NCBI GenBank assembly: GCA_036172265.1
Contig: JASFBA010000050.1
Span: 1 to 24,423, forward strand
DNA from: JASFBA01 sp036172265
Lineage (GTDB): Bacteria > Chloroflexota > Chloroflexia > DTKN01
DNA length: 24,423 nucleotides
Reading direction: 5' to 3'
The notes beneath the pieces are model-generated. The model ran no database searches, was not told the DNA's origin, and worked only from the letters and a program-made list of their open reading frames with translations. Both the position numbers and the translations under genes were made by a program. Every line of letters starts with the position of its first letter. The stretch's first letter is position 1. Of the stretch, positions 1 to 7,072 are shown piece by piece.

Positions 1-1
1 G

Positions 2-625
2 GCGTTAGGGCGCTTTGTGCAGCCGGACACGGTCCAGCCTGACCCAGGAGACCCGCAGCAACTTAGCAGGTTCAGTTATGCTCGAAATAACCCACTCCGG
101 TACTCGGACCCAACGGGGCACTGGCTGGCAGAGGAGGCAGAAACCCCAAAATTCTCTCCGGAGAATGTGGTAAAACCCAGGTTTTCCCCTCCTCCGTGGA
201 CAGAAGAAGAACGGGCTCTGGCCCGAATGATGTGGGGAGAAGAACGAAGTTGGGGAGAACCGGGGATGGTAGCAGCCGGCTGGGTAGCAGTAAACCGTTT
301 GAATGCTGGTTGGGGAGAGGATATCCTCGATGTCCTAACCCAGCCAGGCCAATTCCAAGGGTACAGGTCTGAAGATCCAAGTCCAGATGATCCCGGCTAT
401 GATCTGTTCCTTCAGGCTCTAGAGATAGCGAGAGGAATCCTCCACGGCGATACGGAGAGGTATCCCGATCCCACTAACGGGGCTCTGTTCTTCGGCAATG
501 GGAAAAAGATCGGAGATGAAATGAGGGCATGGGCGGAAGCACATCCGGACACGGGTTTTTGGTACTTCCAGGTAGGGGAAACCGATATCTGGGTTTCGAA
601 CCAGTGGTATCGGGAGGAGGAATGA
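2..625 (+). CDS. RHS-repeat protein C-terminal end with SleB-like cell-wall hydrolase tip (partial)
   Basis: The reading frame is open to the left edge, so only the end of the gene is present; an internal GTG at 17 is not its real start. The first ~40 residues are the signature that closes RHS core domains (ALGRFVQPDT, then a Y-R-NNPL-DPTGHW pattern). After a short linker, the last ~140 residues match the SleB/Hydrolase_2 cell-wall hydrolase family: a WGEE segment in place of the usual YGEA (the Glu is the expected catalytic acid), then an AxxWVAxNR helix, a QFQG segment and a DPTNGALFF segment near the end. In polymorphic RHS toxins the region after the core is the toxic tip, so peptidoglycan cleavage is the inferred activity. 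The stop overlaps the start of the next gene (ATGA), suggesting translational coupling. Base use is poorer in GC than in the rest of the window. Confidence 0.8.
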   Translation, partial: ALGRFVQPDTVQPDPGDPQQLSRFSYARNNPLRYSDPTGHWLAEEAETPKFSPENVVKPRFSPPPWTEEERALARMMWGEERSWGEPGMVAAGWVAVNRLNAGWGEDILDVLTQPGQFQGYRSEDPSPDDPGYDLFLQALEIARGILHGDTERYPDPTNGALFFGNGKKIGDEMRAWAEAHPDTGFWYFQVGETDIWVSNQWYREEE

Positions 626-1686
626 TGCGAGCCCTATATTTCATCGCAACGTGGCTTTGTATCTTTGTCCTGTTAGCCTCTTGTGCTTCCTCAAAAAAGG
701 TTGGAGAACTGTACATCCTTTATACAACTACTGGGAAGTCAGGAGAGCAAATTCGCCTACTGAAGCCAGATGGCTCTATGAACCGTCTCCTTGTAGAAGT
801 CAAGGGCCTATACACATCATTCCCTTTTTCCCCCTTGGTGTCTCCGGATGGGAGAAAAATCCTTTACACAGTTTGGCTGTCTGCCGAAGATCGAGCAGAG
901 TTCTGGATCATGAACATTGACGGCACAGGCCAAACTCCTATCTTTCAAGGATCGGAGCCCCGCCATCCCGAATGGCCCTCCTGGTCCGGGGACGGCACAA
1001 AGGTTGCCTTCACTACAAGGTGGGACAAGGATAAATCAGTTTGCAGCCTTGAGTTCTACGTGGTAGACCTTGCCACAGGTGACCTCACAAAATTGCCGAT
1101 GACAGGATGGCGTTATCAATGGTCGCCAGTAGACAGTCGTATGGCTATCCTATGCGCTTATGGGGAAAAGGACGGAATATATATCATTGACGTAGATACT
1201 GGAGCGGAGAAGAAGTTGCTGACCGAGATCCAACTTGACCTCTACTTTGTTTGGTCTCCTGATGGCAAAAGCATTGCCTTTGCCTATCAGAGGTCGATCC
1301 AAGAAGGACCTGGGGTGGAGATAAGCCTATTAGATGTTGACAGTGGCAACTTCCGCAAAATTATCAGGGCCAGAGCGTTTTATTGCCCTTCCTGGTCCCC
1401 CCAAGGTGATAAGATTTTGTTCACAACACTTGATCACTCCCTGTTTGTTTTAGATCTGGATAAGGGGGAAGCAATGAAATTTGCAGAAGGGATTGCTTGG
1501 GACTGTCCGGTGTGGTCTCCAGATGGAGAGGAGATCGCCTTCATATCTATCGCGGACCCGAAGTATGGGCATTACGGCCAGATTTACAAACTTAGCCTTG
1601 CTACCGGAGAGATAATCCAGTTAACGGATGACCCAAAACCGAAATTTTCGCTCTCTTGGGTGGCTGTGCCAGGGACAAGCCCGTAG
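622..1686 (+). CDS. TolB-like beta-propeller lipoprotein, possible partner or immunity protein
   Basis: The 354-residue product starts at ATG 622, chosen for the GGGAGGAGG ribosome site just upstream and the ATGA overlap with the preceding gene; a second ATG follows at 625. The N-terminus is a lipoprotein signal peptide with a hydrophobic stretch and lipobox LLASC. The rest contains about six blades of the WSPDG type (SPDGRKI, SGDGTKVAF, SPDGKSIAF, SPQGDKILF, SPDGEEIAF), typical of TolB/PD40 propellers. It should sit lipid-anchored outside the membrane. No enzymatic residues are recognised. Its tight coupling to an RHS toxin with a cell-wall hydrolase tip and its outer location suggest an immunity or accessory role, but such propellers are common and this is inference only. 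Low GC and absence of GGCCGG words match the upstream gene. Confidence 0.75.
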   Translation: MMRALYFIATWLCIFVLLASCASSKKVGELYILYTTTGKSGEQIRLLKPDGSMNRLLVEVKGLYTSFPFSPLVSPDGRKILYTVWLSAEDRAEFWIMNIDGTGQTPIFQGSEPRHPEWPSWSGDGTKVAFTTRWDKDKSVCSLEFYVVDLATGDLTKLPMTGWRYQWSPVDSRMAILCAYGEKDGIYIIDVDTGAEKKLLTEIQLDLYFVWSPDGKSIAFAYQRSIQEGPGVEISLLDVDSGNFRKIIRARAFYCPSWSPQGDKILFTTLDHSLFVLDLDKGEAMKFAEGIAWDCPVWSPDGEEIAFISIADPKYGHYGQIYKLSLATGEIIQLTDDPKPKFSLSWVAVPGTSP

Positions 1687-2093
1687 CAGTCCCAAGGAGA
1701 GAACCCACCTTGCCCGGTAGTGCAATCGCCGGCAGAGGGCCAATCCTCCGCGGGTTAGCCCAGAAACTCCCATCCCAGCCGGTGGTTGGAAAGCGCCGCA
1801 ACCCTACGAAGCCGGTCGGGGGACAAGTGCCCATGGAGGCCCGCCGGCCGAAAGCGAGGCCGGCCTATCCCGCCCGGACGCGGAACGTCCGGGCTCAGGG
1901 TGCCAAGCCCCTGCCGGGCTGTCCCCCTGCTTCTCCCCGCCTGCGGAGCAGGAACTCATAGCCTATATCAGGAAGCCGGCTATGACCGGCCCTCAGGCCG
2001 CGCCAAGTCAAATGATAATCTTACCGAACGGTCAATCGTTCTCTTCGCGGGAAGGCTTGAGGTAACGGGGGCGTATGATGCGCCGTAAGAAAG
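1687..2093. other. Gene-free GC-rich spacer
   Basis: Together with the promoter that follows, about 500 bases separate the lipoprotein gene from rsfS. Short frames exist on both strands, but none has a ribosome site and a recognisable product. The spacer carries palindromic repeat copy A (1840-1895). Around 2011-2041 it becomes AT-richer, and the rsfS promoter lies at 2094-2122. It also marks the change from low-GC sequence on the left to GGCCGG-rich sequence on the right. Confidence 0.6.
1840..1895 (-). repeat. Palindromic intergenic repeat, copy A
   Basis: This 56-base segment is the reverse complement of 23894-23949 with one mismatch. It contains an 8-bp perfect stem (CCCGGACG / CGTCCGGG) around a 5-base loop and a GGCCGGCC core. 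It lies between genes and no protein is evident. It resembles REP- or MITE-like dispersed repeats. Confidence 0.8.
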
Positions 2094-2122
2094 TTGCGCC
2101 TCCGGCCGGCCTGTAGTACAAT
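2094..2122 (+). promoter_or_regulatory. Sigma-70-type promoter for rsfS and polyprenyl synthase
   Basis: TTGCGC at 2094-2099 and TACAAT at 2117-2122 are separated by exactly 17 bases. The -10 ends 69 bases before the proposed rsfS start. Both boxes are close to consensus. Confidence 0.65.
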
Positions 2123-2191
2123 ATGGGCTGGCCGAGAAGTTGATTTTGGCGCAGAAAAAACCCTTCACATGGCGAAATCCGGAGGAACACC

Positions 2192-2536
2192 ATCGAACCA
2201 CGGGAACTGGCCGATGCTCTGATGGAACTGGCGGCCGGCAAGAAAGCCAGCCGCATCGTCCTTTTGGACCTGCGTAAAATTTCCATCATCGCCGACTATT
2301 TCCTCATCTGCAGCGGCGAAAGCGAACGGCAACTCCAGGCCATTGCCGATGAAGTGTGGGAGAAGATGGAAGCCCGGGGGATCCTCCCCCGTCGGGTGGA
2401 GGGGACGGCCGAAAGCGGCTGGATCCTGATAGATTTTGGCGCGGTGGTGTTCCACGTTTTCGACCCCCCGCGGCGCGACTTTTACCGGCTGGAAGAGGTC
2501 TGGAGCCAGGCACGCCCCCTGGCAATTATTCCCTGA
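2192..2536 (+). CDS. rsfS: Ribosomal silencing factor RsfS
   Basis: The protein binds ribosomal protein L14 and blocks subunit joining when nutrients are scarce (known for the family). Family features are the IVLLDLRKIS strand, the SIADYFLICSG motif, SERQLQAIADEV, and the FDPPRRDFYRLEEVW end. The first ATG in frame is at 2222, but that would leave only 11 residues before the IVLLDL strand and would discard the family-like helix RELADALMELAAGKKA. No ATG, GTG or TTG lies between the in-frame stop at 2141 and 2222. A strong GGAGGA site at 2181-2186 is placed 5 bases before ATC at 2192, giving a 114-residue protein. I therefore annotate an AUC start. A sequencing error, or a start at 2222, are the alternatives. 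The gene is followed directly by the polyprenyl synthase. Confidence 0.85.
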   Translation: MEPRELADALMELAAGKKASRIVLLDLRKISIIADYFLICSGESERQLQAIADEVWEKMEARGILPRRVEGTAESGWILIDFGAVVFHVFDPPRRDFYRLEEVWSQARPLAIIP

Positions 2537-2550
2537 TGATGGGGACAAGG

Positions 2551-3525
2551 ATGACGGAACTCCTCTCCCGGATAGGGCTGGCAGAAGAGATGGCCCGGTT
2601 GGAACAGTATCTGCGGGGACTGGTAACCTCCCCGATGGTGCTTCTTTCCCGGCCGGCCGTCTACCTCCTCACCGCCGGCGGCAAGCGGCTGCGGGCGTTG
2701 CTGACCTTCCTGGCCTCGCGGGTAGGAAGCCAGACCGTGCCGGATGCGGCCGTCTACGGCGCGGCGGCGGTAGAACTGATCCATGCGGCCAGTCTGGTAC
2801 ACGACGACCTGATCGACCAGTCCCCGCACCGCCGTGGCCGGCCGACCATCCACGAGAAGTGGCACCACGATGTCGCCCTCCTGACCGGCGATTACCTCTT
2901 TTCCCTATCGGCCCGTGCCATCGCCCGGACCGGCGACATCCGCCTGCTGGACTATATCGGCGAGGCGGCCGTGGCCATCTGCGAGGGCGAGATGAGCAGC
3001 GTCCAGCAGGCCGAACCGCTGGAGGAAGCGCTGGAGCAGTACACCTTCAAGGTGGCCCGTAAGACGGCCGTGCTCTTTGAGGCGGCCGGCAAGGTCGGTG
3101 CCCGCTGCGGCGGCGCCGATGAGGAGGCCATCACCGCCCTGGGGCGCTTTGGCTTTGCCCTGGGGATGTCGTTTCAGATCGTGGACGACGTACTGGATTA
3201 CATAGGTGATGAGCGCGAACTGGGCAAGCCGGCCGGTAGCGACCTCCGACGCGGCCTCATTACCCTGCCCCTCATCTACGCCGTAGCCTATGACGATGCC
3301 GACGGCTTCCTCCACCGCCTGGTGGAGCGCCTGGGCAACAACCTGCCTGCGGAAGAGGTCGAGGAGGCGCTTCGGCGGGTGCGAACCTCCTCCGGCCCGG
3401 AACGGGCCCGGCAGGAGGCTAGCCGCTACCATCGGCAGGCTCTCCTTCACCTCCAAGGCATCGCCAACCCTGTTCGATTCCACCTGGAGGAAATCGCCCA
3501 CCTGGCCGTGGAACGCTCCCACTGA
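2551..3525 (+). CDS. Long-chain polyprenyl diphosphate synthase (IspA/IspB superfamily)
   Basis: This enzyme condenses isopentenyl diphosphate onto an allylic primer to build a prenyl chain for quinones or lipid carriers. In the 324-residue version, GGKRLR is at 43-48, the first Asp-rich motif DDLID at 85-89, and the second DDVLD at 212-216. The residues five and four before the first motif are Ala and Ser. Small residues there fit long products (heptaprenyl or longer) in this family, but the exact length cannot be read. Two upstream in-frame ATGs at 2536 and 2539 overlap the rsfS stop and could be the true start; ATG 2551 is preferred for its more typical N-terminus, although its ribosome site is weak. 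It ends 8 bases from the convergent minus-strand gene. Confidence 0.9.
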   Translation: MTELLSRIGLAEEMARLEQYLRGLVTSPMVLLSRPAVYLLTAGGKRLRALLTFLASRVGSQTVPDAAVYGAAAVELIHAASLVHDDLIDQSPHRRGRPTIHEKWHHDVALLTGDYLFSLSARAIARTGDIRLLDYIGEAAVAICEGEMSSVQQAEPLEEALEQYTFKVARKTAVLFEAAGKVGARCGGADEEAITALGRFGFALGMSFQIVDDVLDYIGDERELGKPAGSDLRRGLITLPLIYAVAYDDADGFLHRLVERLGNNLPAEEVEEALRRVRTSSGPERARQEASRYHRQALLHLQGIANPVRFHLEEIAHLAVERSH

Positions 3526-3533
3526 TGCCGGGG

Positions 3534-4382
3534 TCAGAAACACCCCAACTGACAGCGGCTGATACGGATGCCCAGGGCGTCTGCCGCTCGACCCACGGTC
3601 AGGCGTTCCAGGTGTAGCCGCCGGGCGATGGCCCAGGCCCGGGCACAGGGCAAGCGGCCTTCTTCCAGGTGTTCCTCTACGGCCTTCCGCAGGTCCGGAG
3701 GAATTTCCTCGGCTTCCATTCGGGGCCGGACCTCCTTCTTCGGCCCGGCAAAAAGCCCCAGTTGGCACCAGCCCAGGCGCAGGCCCAACCCATCGGCGAA
3801 ATCGGCCACCTGACGGGGGGCAAGGTGCCTTGATCGAGCCAGAGCAAAGGCAACCGCGCAGGGCAGCCGTCCTTCCCTGCTCTGCGCTCGGACGGCCGCA
3901 GCCAACTCCGGCTCCGCCTCCGCCAGGACTAGGGCCACCGCCTCCGGGAGGGCGGCGGCCACTTCCGGGGTCAGCCCCTCGCCGAACTCTTCCACCTCGG
4001 CCGGCTCGATGCCTACGACGACCACTTCGGGCACCTCCATCCCCAGACGTTGCCCCAGAGCCAGGGCTTCCGGAAGCCCGGCCTCATGAGGGGAGGCGGC
4101 CCGGATGCTTCCTCGAAAGTCCTCCGCGCTCAGGCGGTAGATCTGTCCGGGCCTTCCGCCCAGGCGAACGGCGTCCACTAGGACAGCCCGGCGGCGACCA
4201 GCCAGCGTCTCCAGAAGGCGGAAGCCGCCTATGGAGGCTTGCACCACCTCCACCCGCCGCTTGTCCAGCCGGCCGCGCAGGGCCTCCGCTACATGAAAGC
4301 CCACGCCATCATCGCGGAGGATGGGGTTACCCAAGCCGATGACCACCGTCATCGGACGGTCGGAGTTTTCCTTATAGGCCAT
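3534..4382 (-). CDS. Hydrogenase maturation protease-like protein with duplicated C-terminal module
   Basis: The 282-residue product starts at ATG 4382, chosen for a GGAAGGG ribosome site and an 11-base overlap with the upstream kinase gene; ATG 4352 is the alternative. Residues 12-157 match the HycI/HybD/HoxW (M52) nickel-dependent proteases: GLGNPILRDDGVG (16-28), VDAVRLGG with Asp70, SPHEAG with His99 and GIEPAEVEEFGEGL (124-137). These proteases trim the large subunit of [NiFe] hydrogenases after metal insertion. Residues ~170-211 and ~241-282 are two copies of an extra module with pattern EGRLPCAxAxAxAR, HL, AD-LG-R and C-QLG-F, which ordinary members lack. No hydrogenase gene is in the window. 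It is the last gene of the five-gene minus operon. The target and the function of the repeats are unknown. Confidence 0.8.
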   Translation of the reverse strand: MAYKENSDRPMTVVIGLGNPILRDDGVGFHVAEALRGRLDKRRVEVVQASIGGFRLLETLAGRRRAVLVDAVRLGGRPGQIYRLSAEDFRGSIRAASPHEAGLPEALALGQRLGMEVPEVVVVGIEPAEVEEFGEGLTPEVAAALPEAVALVLAEAEPELAAAVRAQSREGRLPCAVAFALARSRHLAPRQVADFADGLGLRLGWCQLGLFAGPKKEVRPRMEAEEIPPDLRKAVEEHLEEGRLPCARAWAIARRLHLERLTVGRAADALGIRISRCQLGCF

Positions 4383-6066
4383 TCTGCCCTTCCGGAGACC
4401 AGGCCGGCAGTTCGACGAAGAAGCGCGTCCCCCGGCCCGGTTCGCCCTCGGCCCAGATTCTGCCCCCATGCCGGCCGACGATGTCGCGGCAGATGGCCAG
4501 GCCCAGCCCGCTTCCGCCAACTTCCCGCCAGGTGGTGAAGAAGGGGTCGAAGATATGCGGCAGAACTTCCGGCGCGATTCCCGGCCCGGTATCGCCGACC
4601 TCCAGACCGATCCAGCGCCCCCCGGGGGCATCAGGAGACTCCCGGCAGAAGGTGCACAGGGTCAGGCAGGTCGGCCCCGCTACCTTGTCAAGGGCTTGCC
4701 CGGCATTCCGGAGCAGATGTTCCAGCGCCTGTTCGATCTGGGCAGGATCGGCCCGGGCCGGCGGAAGGCCGGGGGAAAGTTCCATCTTCACCTCGACCGG
4801 CCCCAGGTCAGGCATGGAGCGACGCATAACTCTTTGCACCAGGTTGTTGAGATCGGTGGCCGTGAAGCGGGGCTCGCGTTGCCGGGCAAAGGTCAGGAAC
4901 CCTTCGGCGATATAGGCAGCGCGATAGCCCTCCCGAACGATCTTTTCCAGGTCCTGGGAGATTTTCGGGTCCTGCACCGTATCCTGGAGAAGTTGGGCAT
5001 AGCCGACGATGGCAGTGAGGGGGTCGCTGATTTCGCGTACCATATCGGTAATCAGTTCGCCCAAGGCGGACAGGCGTTCGGCCTGGGAGAGGCGGGCCCG
5101 GGCCTGTTCCAGTTCGGCCATGCGGTCGTGTAAACGGGCGTAAAGTTCGGCGTTTTCCAGAGCGATGCCCAAGTGGTCGGCCAGTGAGGCGAGGGCCAGG
5201 GAATCGGCCTCGTCGAAGGCGTCGGGGGCGTTGCTCTGGATGTCCAGGACGCCGATGAAGGCCGTTGCCCCACGGAGCGGGACAGCCAATTCGGAGCGGA
5301 CGTCTCCCAGTTCGTCAATGTAGAGGTAATGCGGGTCGCTCAGCACATCGTTGCAGAGGTAGGGCTGGCGGGTAGCCGCCACCCAGCCGGTGATGCCCCG
5401 GTCCAGAGGAAAGCGGCGGCCGAGGATGGCCCGGCCGGCCCGGCCGGCGGCGGCCCGCAGGATCAAGGTGTCGTTTTCCAGAAGGAGGACGTGGGCGTAA
5501 TCATAACCCAGATGGTGGACCAACGCCTCGGCGGCGTTTTGAAGCAGGAGCGTCGGGTTGAACAGGCTCAGCACCTGCCGGCTGACCTCGCCGATGGCCC
5601 GCAGCAGGGCCGCGCGTTTCTCCGCCAGGCGGACCTGCTCCGCCAGGGTGTGCACCCGTTCTTCCCTGCCGGCCACCTCTTCCCAGGCCACCAGCAAGAG
5701 GGCCAGAAGGTCCAGATAAAAGGCCTCCTCGGGATACGTTCGGGCTCTTGACAGGATTTCTTCCCGGCTGCCCAGAAGAAGCCATCCGGTTCGGCGGCCC
5801 TGCCAGGAGAGAGGGATCGGAAACCAGCAAGGGAAAGCCGCCTGCAGAACGGATGGAAGGTCCGGGACGAAACCCTCCTCGCCGGGAACGGGCAGAGGAT
5901 TCGGGGAAAGCCCCTCCAGTCCGACGCCCACCACAGGATAGAGGAGGCCGGCCTTTTCATAAAAGAGAAGGCCGGCCGGCACCCGGCATCGCTCACAGGC
6001 GTGCCGCACCACCTGCTCCATCCCCAGCCGTAATGAGGAGGGAAATTCCATACGCTGCTCCGGCAT
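4372..6066 (-). CDS. GAF-domain sensor kinase with phospho-acceptor His replaced by Arg
   Basis: The 564-residue product starts at ATG 6066 (MPEQRMEF); a GTG at 6111 in the same frame is possible but would run through an inverted repeat. There are no membrane segments, so it is cytoplasmic. Residues 15-130 look like a divergent GAF domain, ~170-320 is a clear GAF domain, and then come a coiled coil and a HisKA-like pair of helices. The ATPase domain is intact: N box LLRNAGQAL, DTGPGI, FDPFFTTW, GGSGLGLAI. The H box reads LGELITDMVREISDPL, where related kinases have a His in the position of Arg344 (codon CGC at 5035-5037). It may thus be a pseudokinase or partner of the other kinase in this operon. 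The stop overlaps the next gene start by 11 bases. Confidence 0.85.
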   Translation of the reverse strand: MPEQRMEFPSSLRLGMEQVVRHACERCRVPAGLLFYEKAGLLYPVVGVGLEGLSPNPLPVPGEEGFVPDLPSVLQAAFPCWFPIPLSWQGRRTGWLLLGSREEILSRARTYPEEAFYLDLLALLLVAWEEVAGREERVHTLAEQVRLAEKRAALLRAIGEVSRQVLSLFNPTLLLQNAAEALVHHLGYDYAHVLLLENDTLILRAAAGRAGRAILGRRFPLDRGITGWVAATRQPYLCNDVLSDPHYLYIDELGDVRSELAVPLRGATAFIGVLDIQSNAPDAFDEADSLALASLADHLGIALENAELYARLHDRMAELEQARARLSQAERLSALGELITDMVREISDPLTAIVGYAQLLQDTVQDPKISQDLEKIVREGYRAAYIAEGFLTFARQREPRFTATDLNNLVQRVMRRSMPDLGPVEVKMELSPGLPPARADPAQIEQALEHLLRNAGQALDKVAGPTCLTLCTFCRESPDAPGGRWIGLEVGDTGPGIAPEVLPHIFDPFFTTWREVGGSGLGLAICRDIVGRHGGRIWAEGEPGRGTRFFVELPAWSPEGQNGL

Positions 6067-6079
6067 CTCGACATCCCGG

Positions 6080-6110
6080 TGGTAGGTCGGATTGTCAATC
6101 CGGCCTACCA
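6080..6110. repeat. 14-bp inverted repeat between methyltransferase and GAF-kinase genes
   Basis: Arms 6080-6093 and 6097-6110 pair over 14 positions with a single imperfect pair and a 3-base loop. There is no T-tract after it on the minus strand. It lies 13 bases after the methyltransferase stop and just before the chosen kinase start. It may be an mRNA-processing or stabilising hairpin, or a site that sets relative expression of the two genes. Confidence 0.6.
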
Positions 6111-6123
6111 CTAGGCCCCTGCT

Positions 6124-7056
6124 TCAGAAGCGCAGGTAATCGTCGGCGAAGATGACCTCGTTGCGCAGGATACGCACCGTCTTGTACAGAGCGGCTTGGG
6201 CGGGGTCGGCCATGTCCACCTCCTCTGGACCGAAAGGAGACATGCTTTGTACGGCGTCGTAAAGCCGCACCAGGGCGCGTCCCATGGGGGTGCTTTCGTC
6301 CCGCTGCTCCACGATGCGCACCCATTCCATCAGTTCCCGATCCAGGGGGTCGCAGATAGCGGCATCCAGGCCGGCCCCCAGGAGCATCACCAGGAAGGTC
6401 CGGTTGATCAGGCTGCGATTTTCATGAGGGACACCGTTGGAGACGTTGGAGAGGCCGCAGACGGTCTGGGGGGCAGGATCAAAGGCCAACTTGCAGGCCC
6501 GCACCGCTTCGACAACTTCTTTGGGGTGTTCCTGCATCCCCTTGACGGTGAGCACCACCGGGTCAATGTAGAGGTCTTCCATCGGCAGGCCGTGCTCCTG
6601 GGCGGCAGGAACGAGGTGTTCCGCAGCGATGGAGACCCGGGCCTCGGCGTTGGCCGGCATGCCGGTCTGTTCCAGCGTCAGGGCGATCACGCCGGCCCCA
6701 TACTCCACGGCCAGGGAAAAGACCCGCTCCATCCGCGCCGGGTCGCCGACGATGGAACCCGGGTTGAGGATGTTTTTACGCCCCTTGGCGGCTTGGAGGC
6801 CGGCGGCGATGGCCTCCAGGTTGGTCGTGTCGAAGGAGAAGGGGACATCCACGACGCTGCCGATCGTTTCCACCAGCCAGGCCATGACCTCTGGTCCATC
6901 CTTCTTCCGGGGGCCGATGTTCAGATCGATCATGTGGGCGCCGGCCTGGACCAGAGAACGGGCCATCTCCTGGAAAAAGGCCCCGTTACGCCTCTCGAGC
7001 GCTTCTTTCACCCGGGTGGCCCGAATCTGGATGTTCTCACCGATGACAAACATCAT
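6124..7056 (-). CDS. AcsE-like methyltetrahydrofolate:corrinoid methyltransferase
   Basis: The 310-residue product is a single pterin-binding TIM barrel of the dihydropteroate synthase/AcsE superfamily. Recognisable pieces are FVIGENIQ at the N-terminus, AHMIDLNIGPRK, FSFDTTNLEAI, ILNPGSIVGD, ALTLEQTGMP, YIDPVVLTV and TVCGLSNVSNGVP. These place it close to the proteins that move the methyl group of methyl-tetrahydrofolate to the cobalt of a corrinoid protein, as in the Wood-Ljungdahl pathway. No corrinoid protein, CODH or methionine-synthase domain is in the window, so the acceptor is unknown. The start at ATG 7056 has a strong AAGGAGGG site. It follows the response regulator by 16 bases in a minus operon with sensor and hydrogenase-protease-like genes. 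Another pterin methyl transfer reaction is possible. Confidence 0.85.
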   Translation of the reverse strand: MMFVIGENIQIRATRVKEALERRNGAFFQEMARSLVQAGAHMIDLNIGPRKKDGPEVMAWLVETIGSVVDVPFSFDTTNLEAIAAGLQAAKGRKNILNPGSIVGDPARMERVFSLAVEYGAGVIALTLEQTGMPANAEARVSIAAEHLVPAAQEHGLPMEDLYIDPVVLTVKGMQEHPKEVVEAVRACKLAFDPAPQTVCGLSNVSNGVPHENRSLINRTFLVMLLGAGLDAAICDPLDRELMEWVRIVEQRDESTPMGRALVRLYDAVQSMSPFGPEEVDMADPAQAALYKTVRILRNEVIFADDYLRF

Positions 7057-7072
7057 GCCCTCCTTGTCTGGA

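Noticed and set aside
2026..2041. GAAC and GTTC half sites resembling a LexA box
   Set aside because: The halves are 8 bases apart instead of 4, so this does not fit the operator seen at lexA.
2905..3768. A 287-codon minus-strand frame over the polyprenyl synthase
   Set aside because: It lies opposite conserved catalytic motifs of the real gene and has no recognisable domain or ribosome site.
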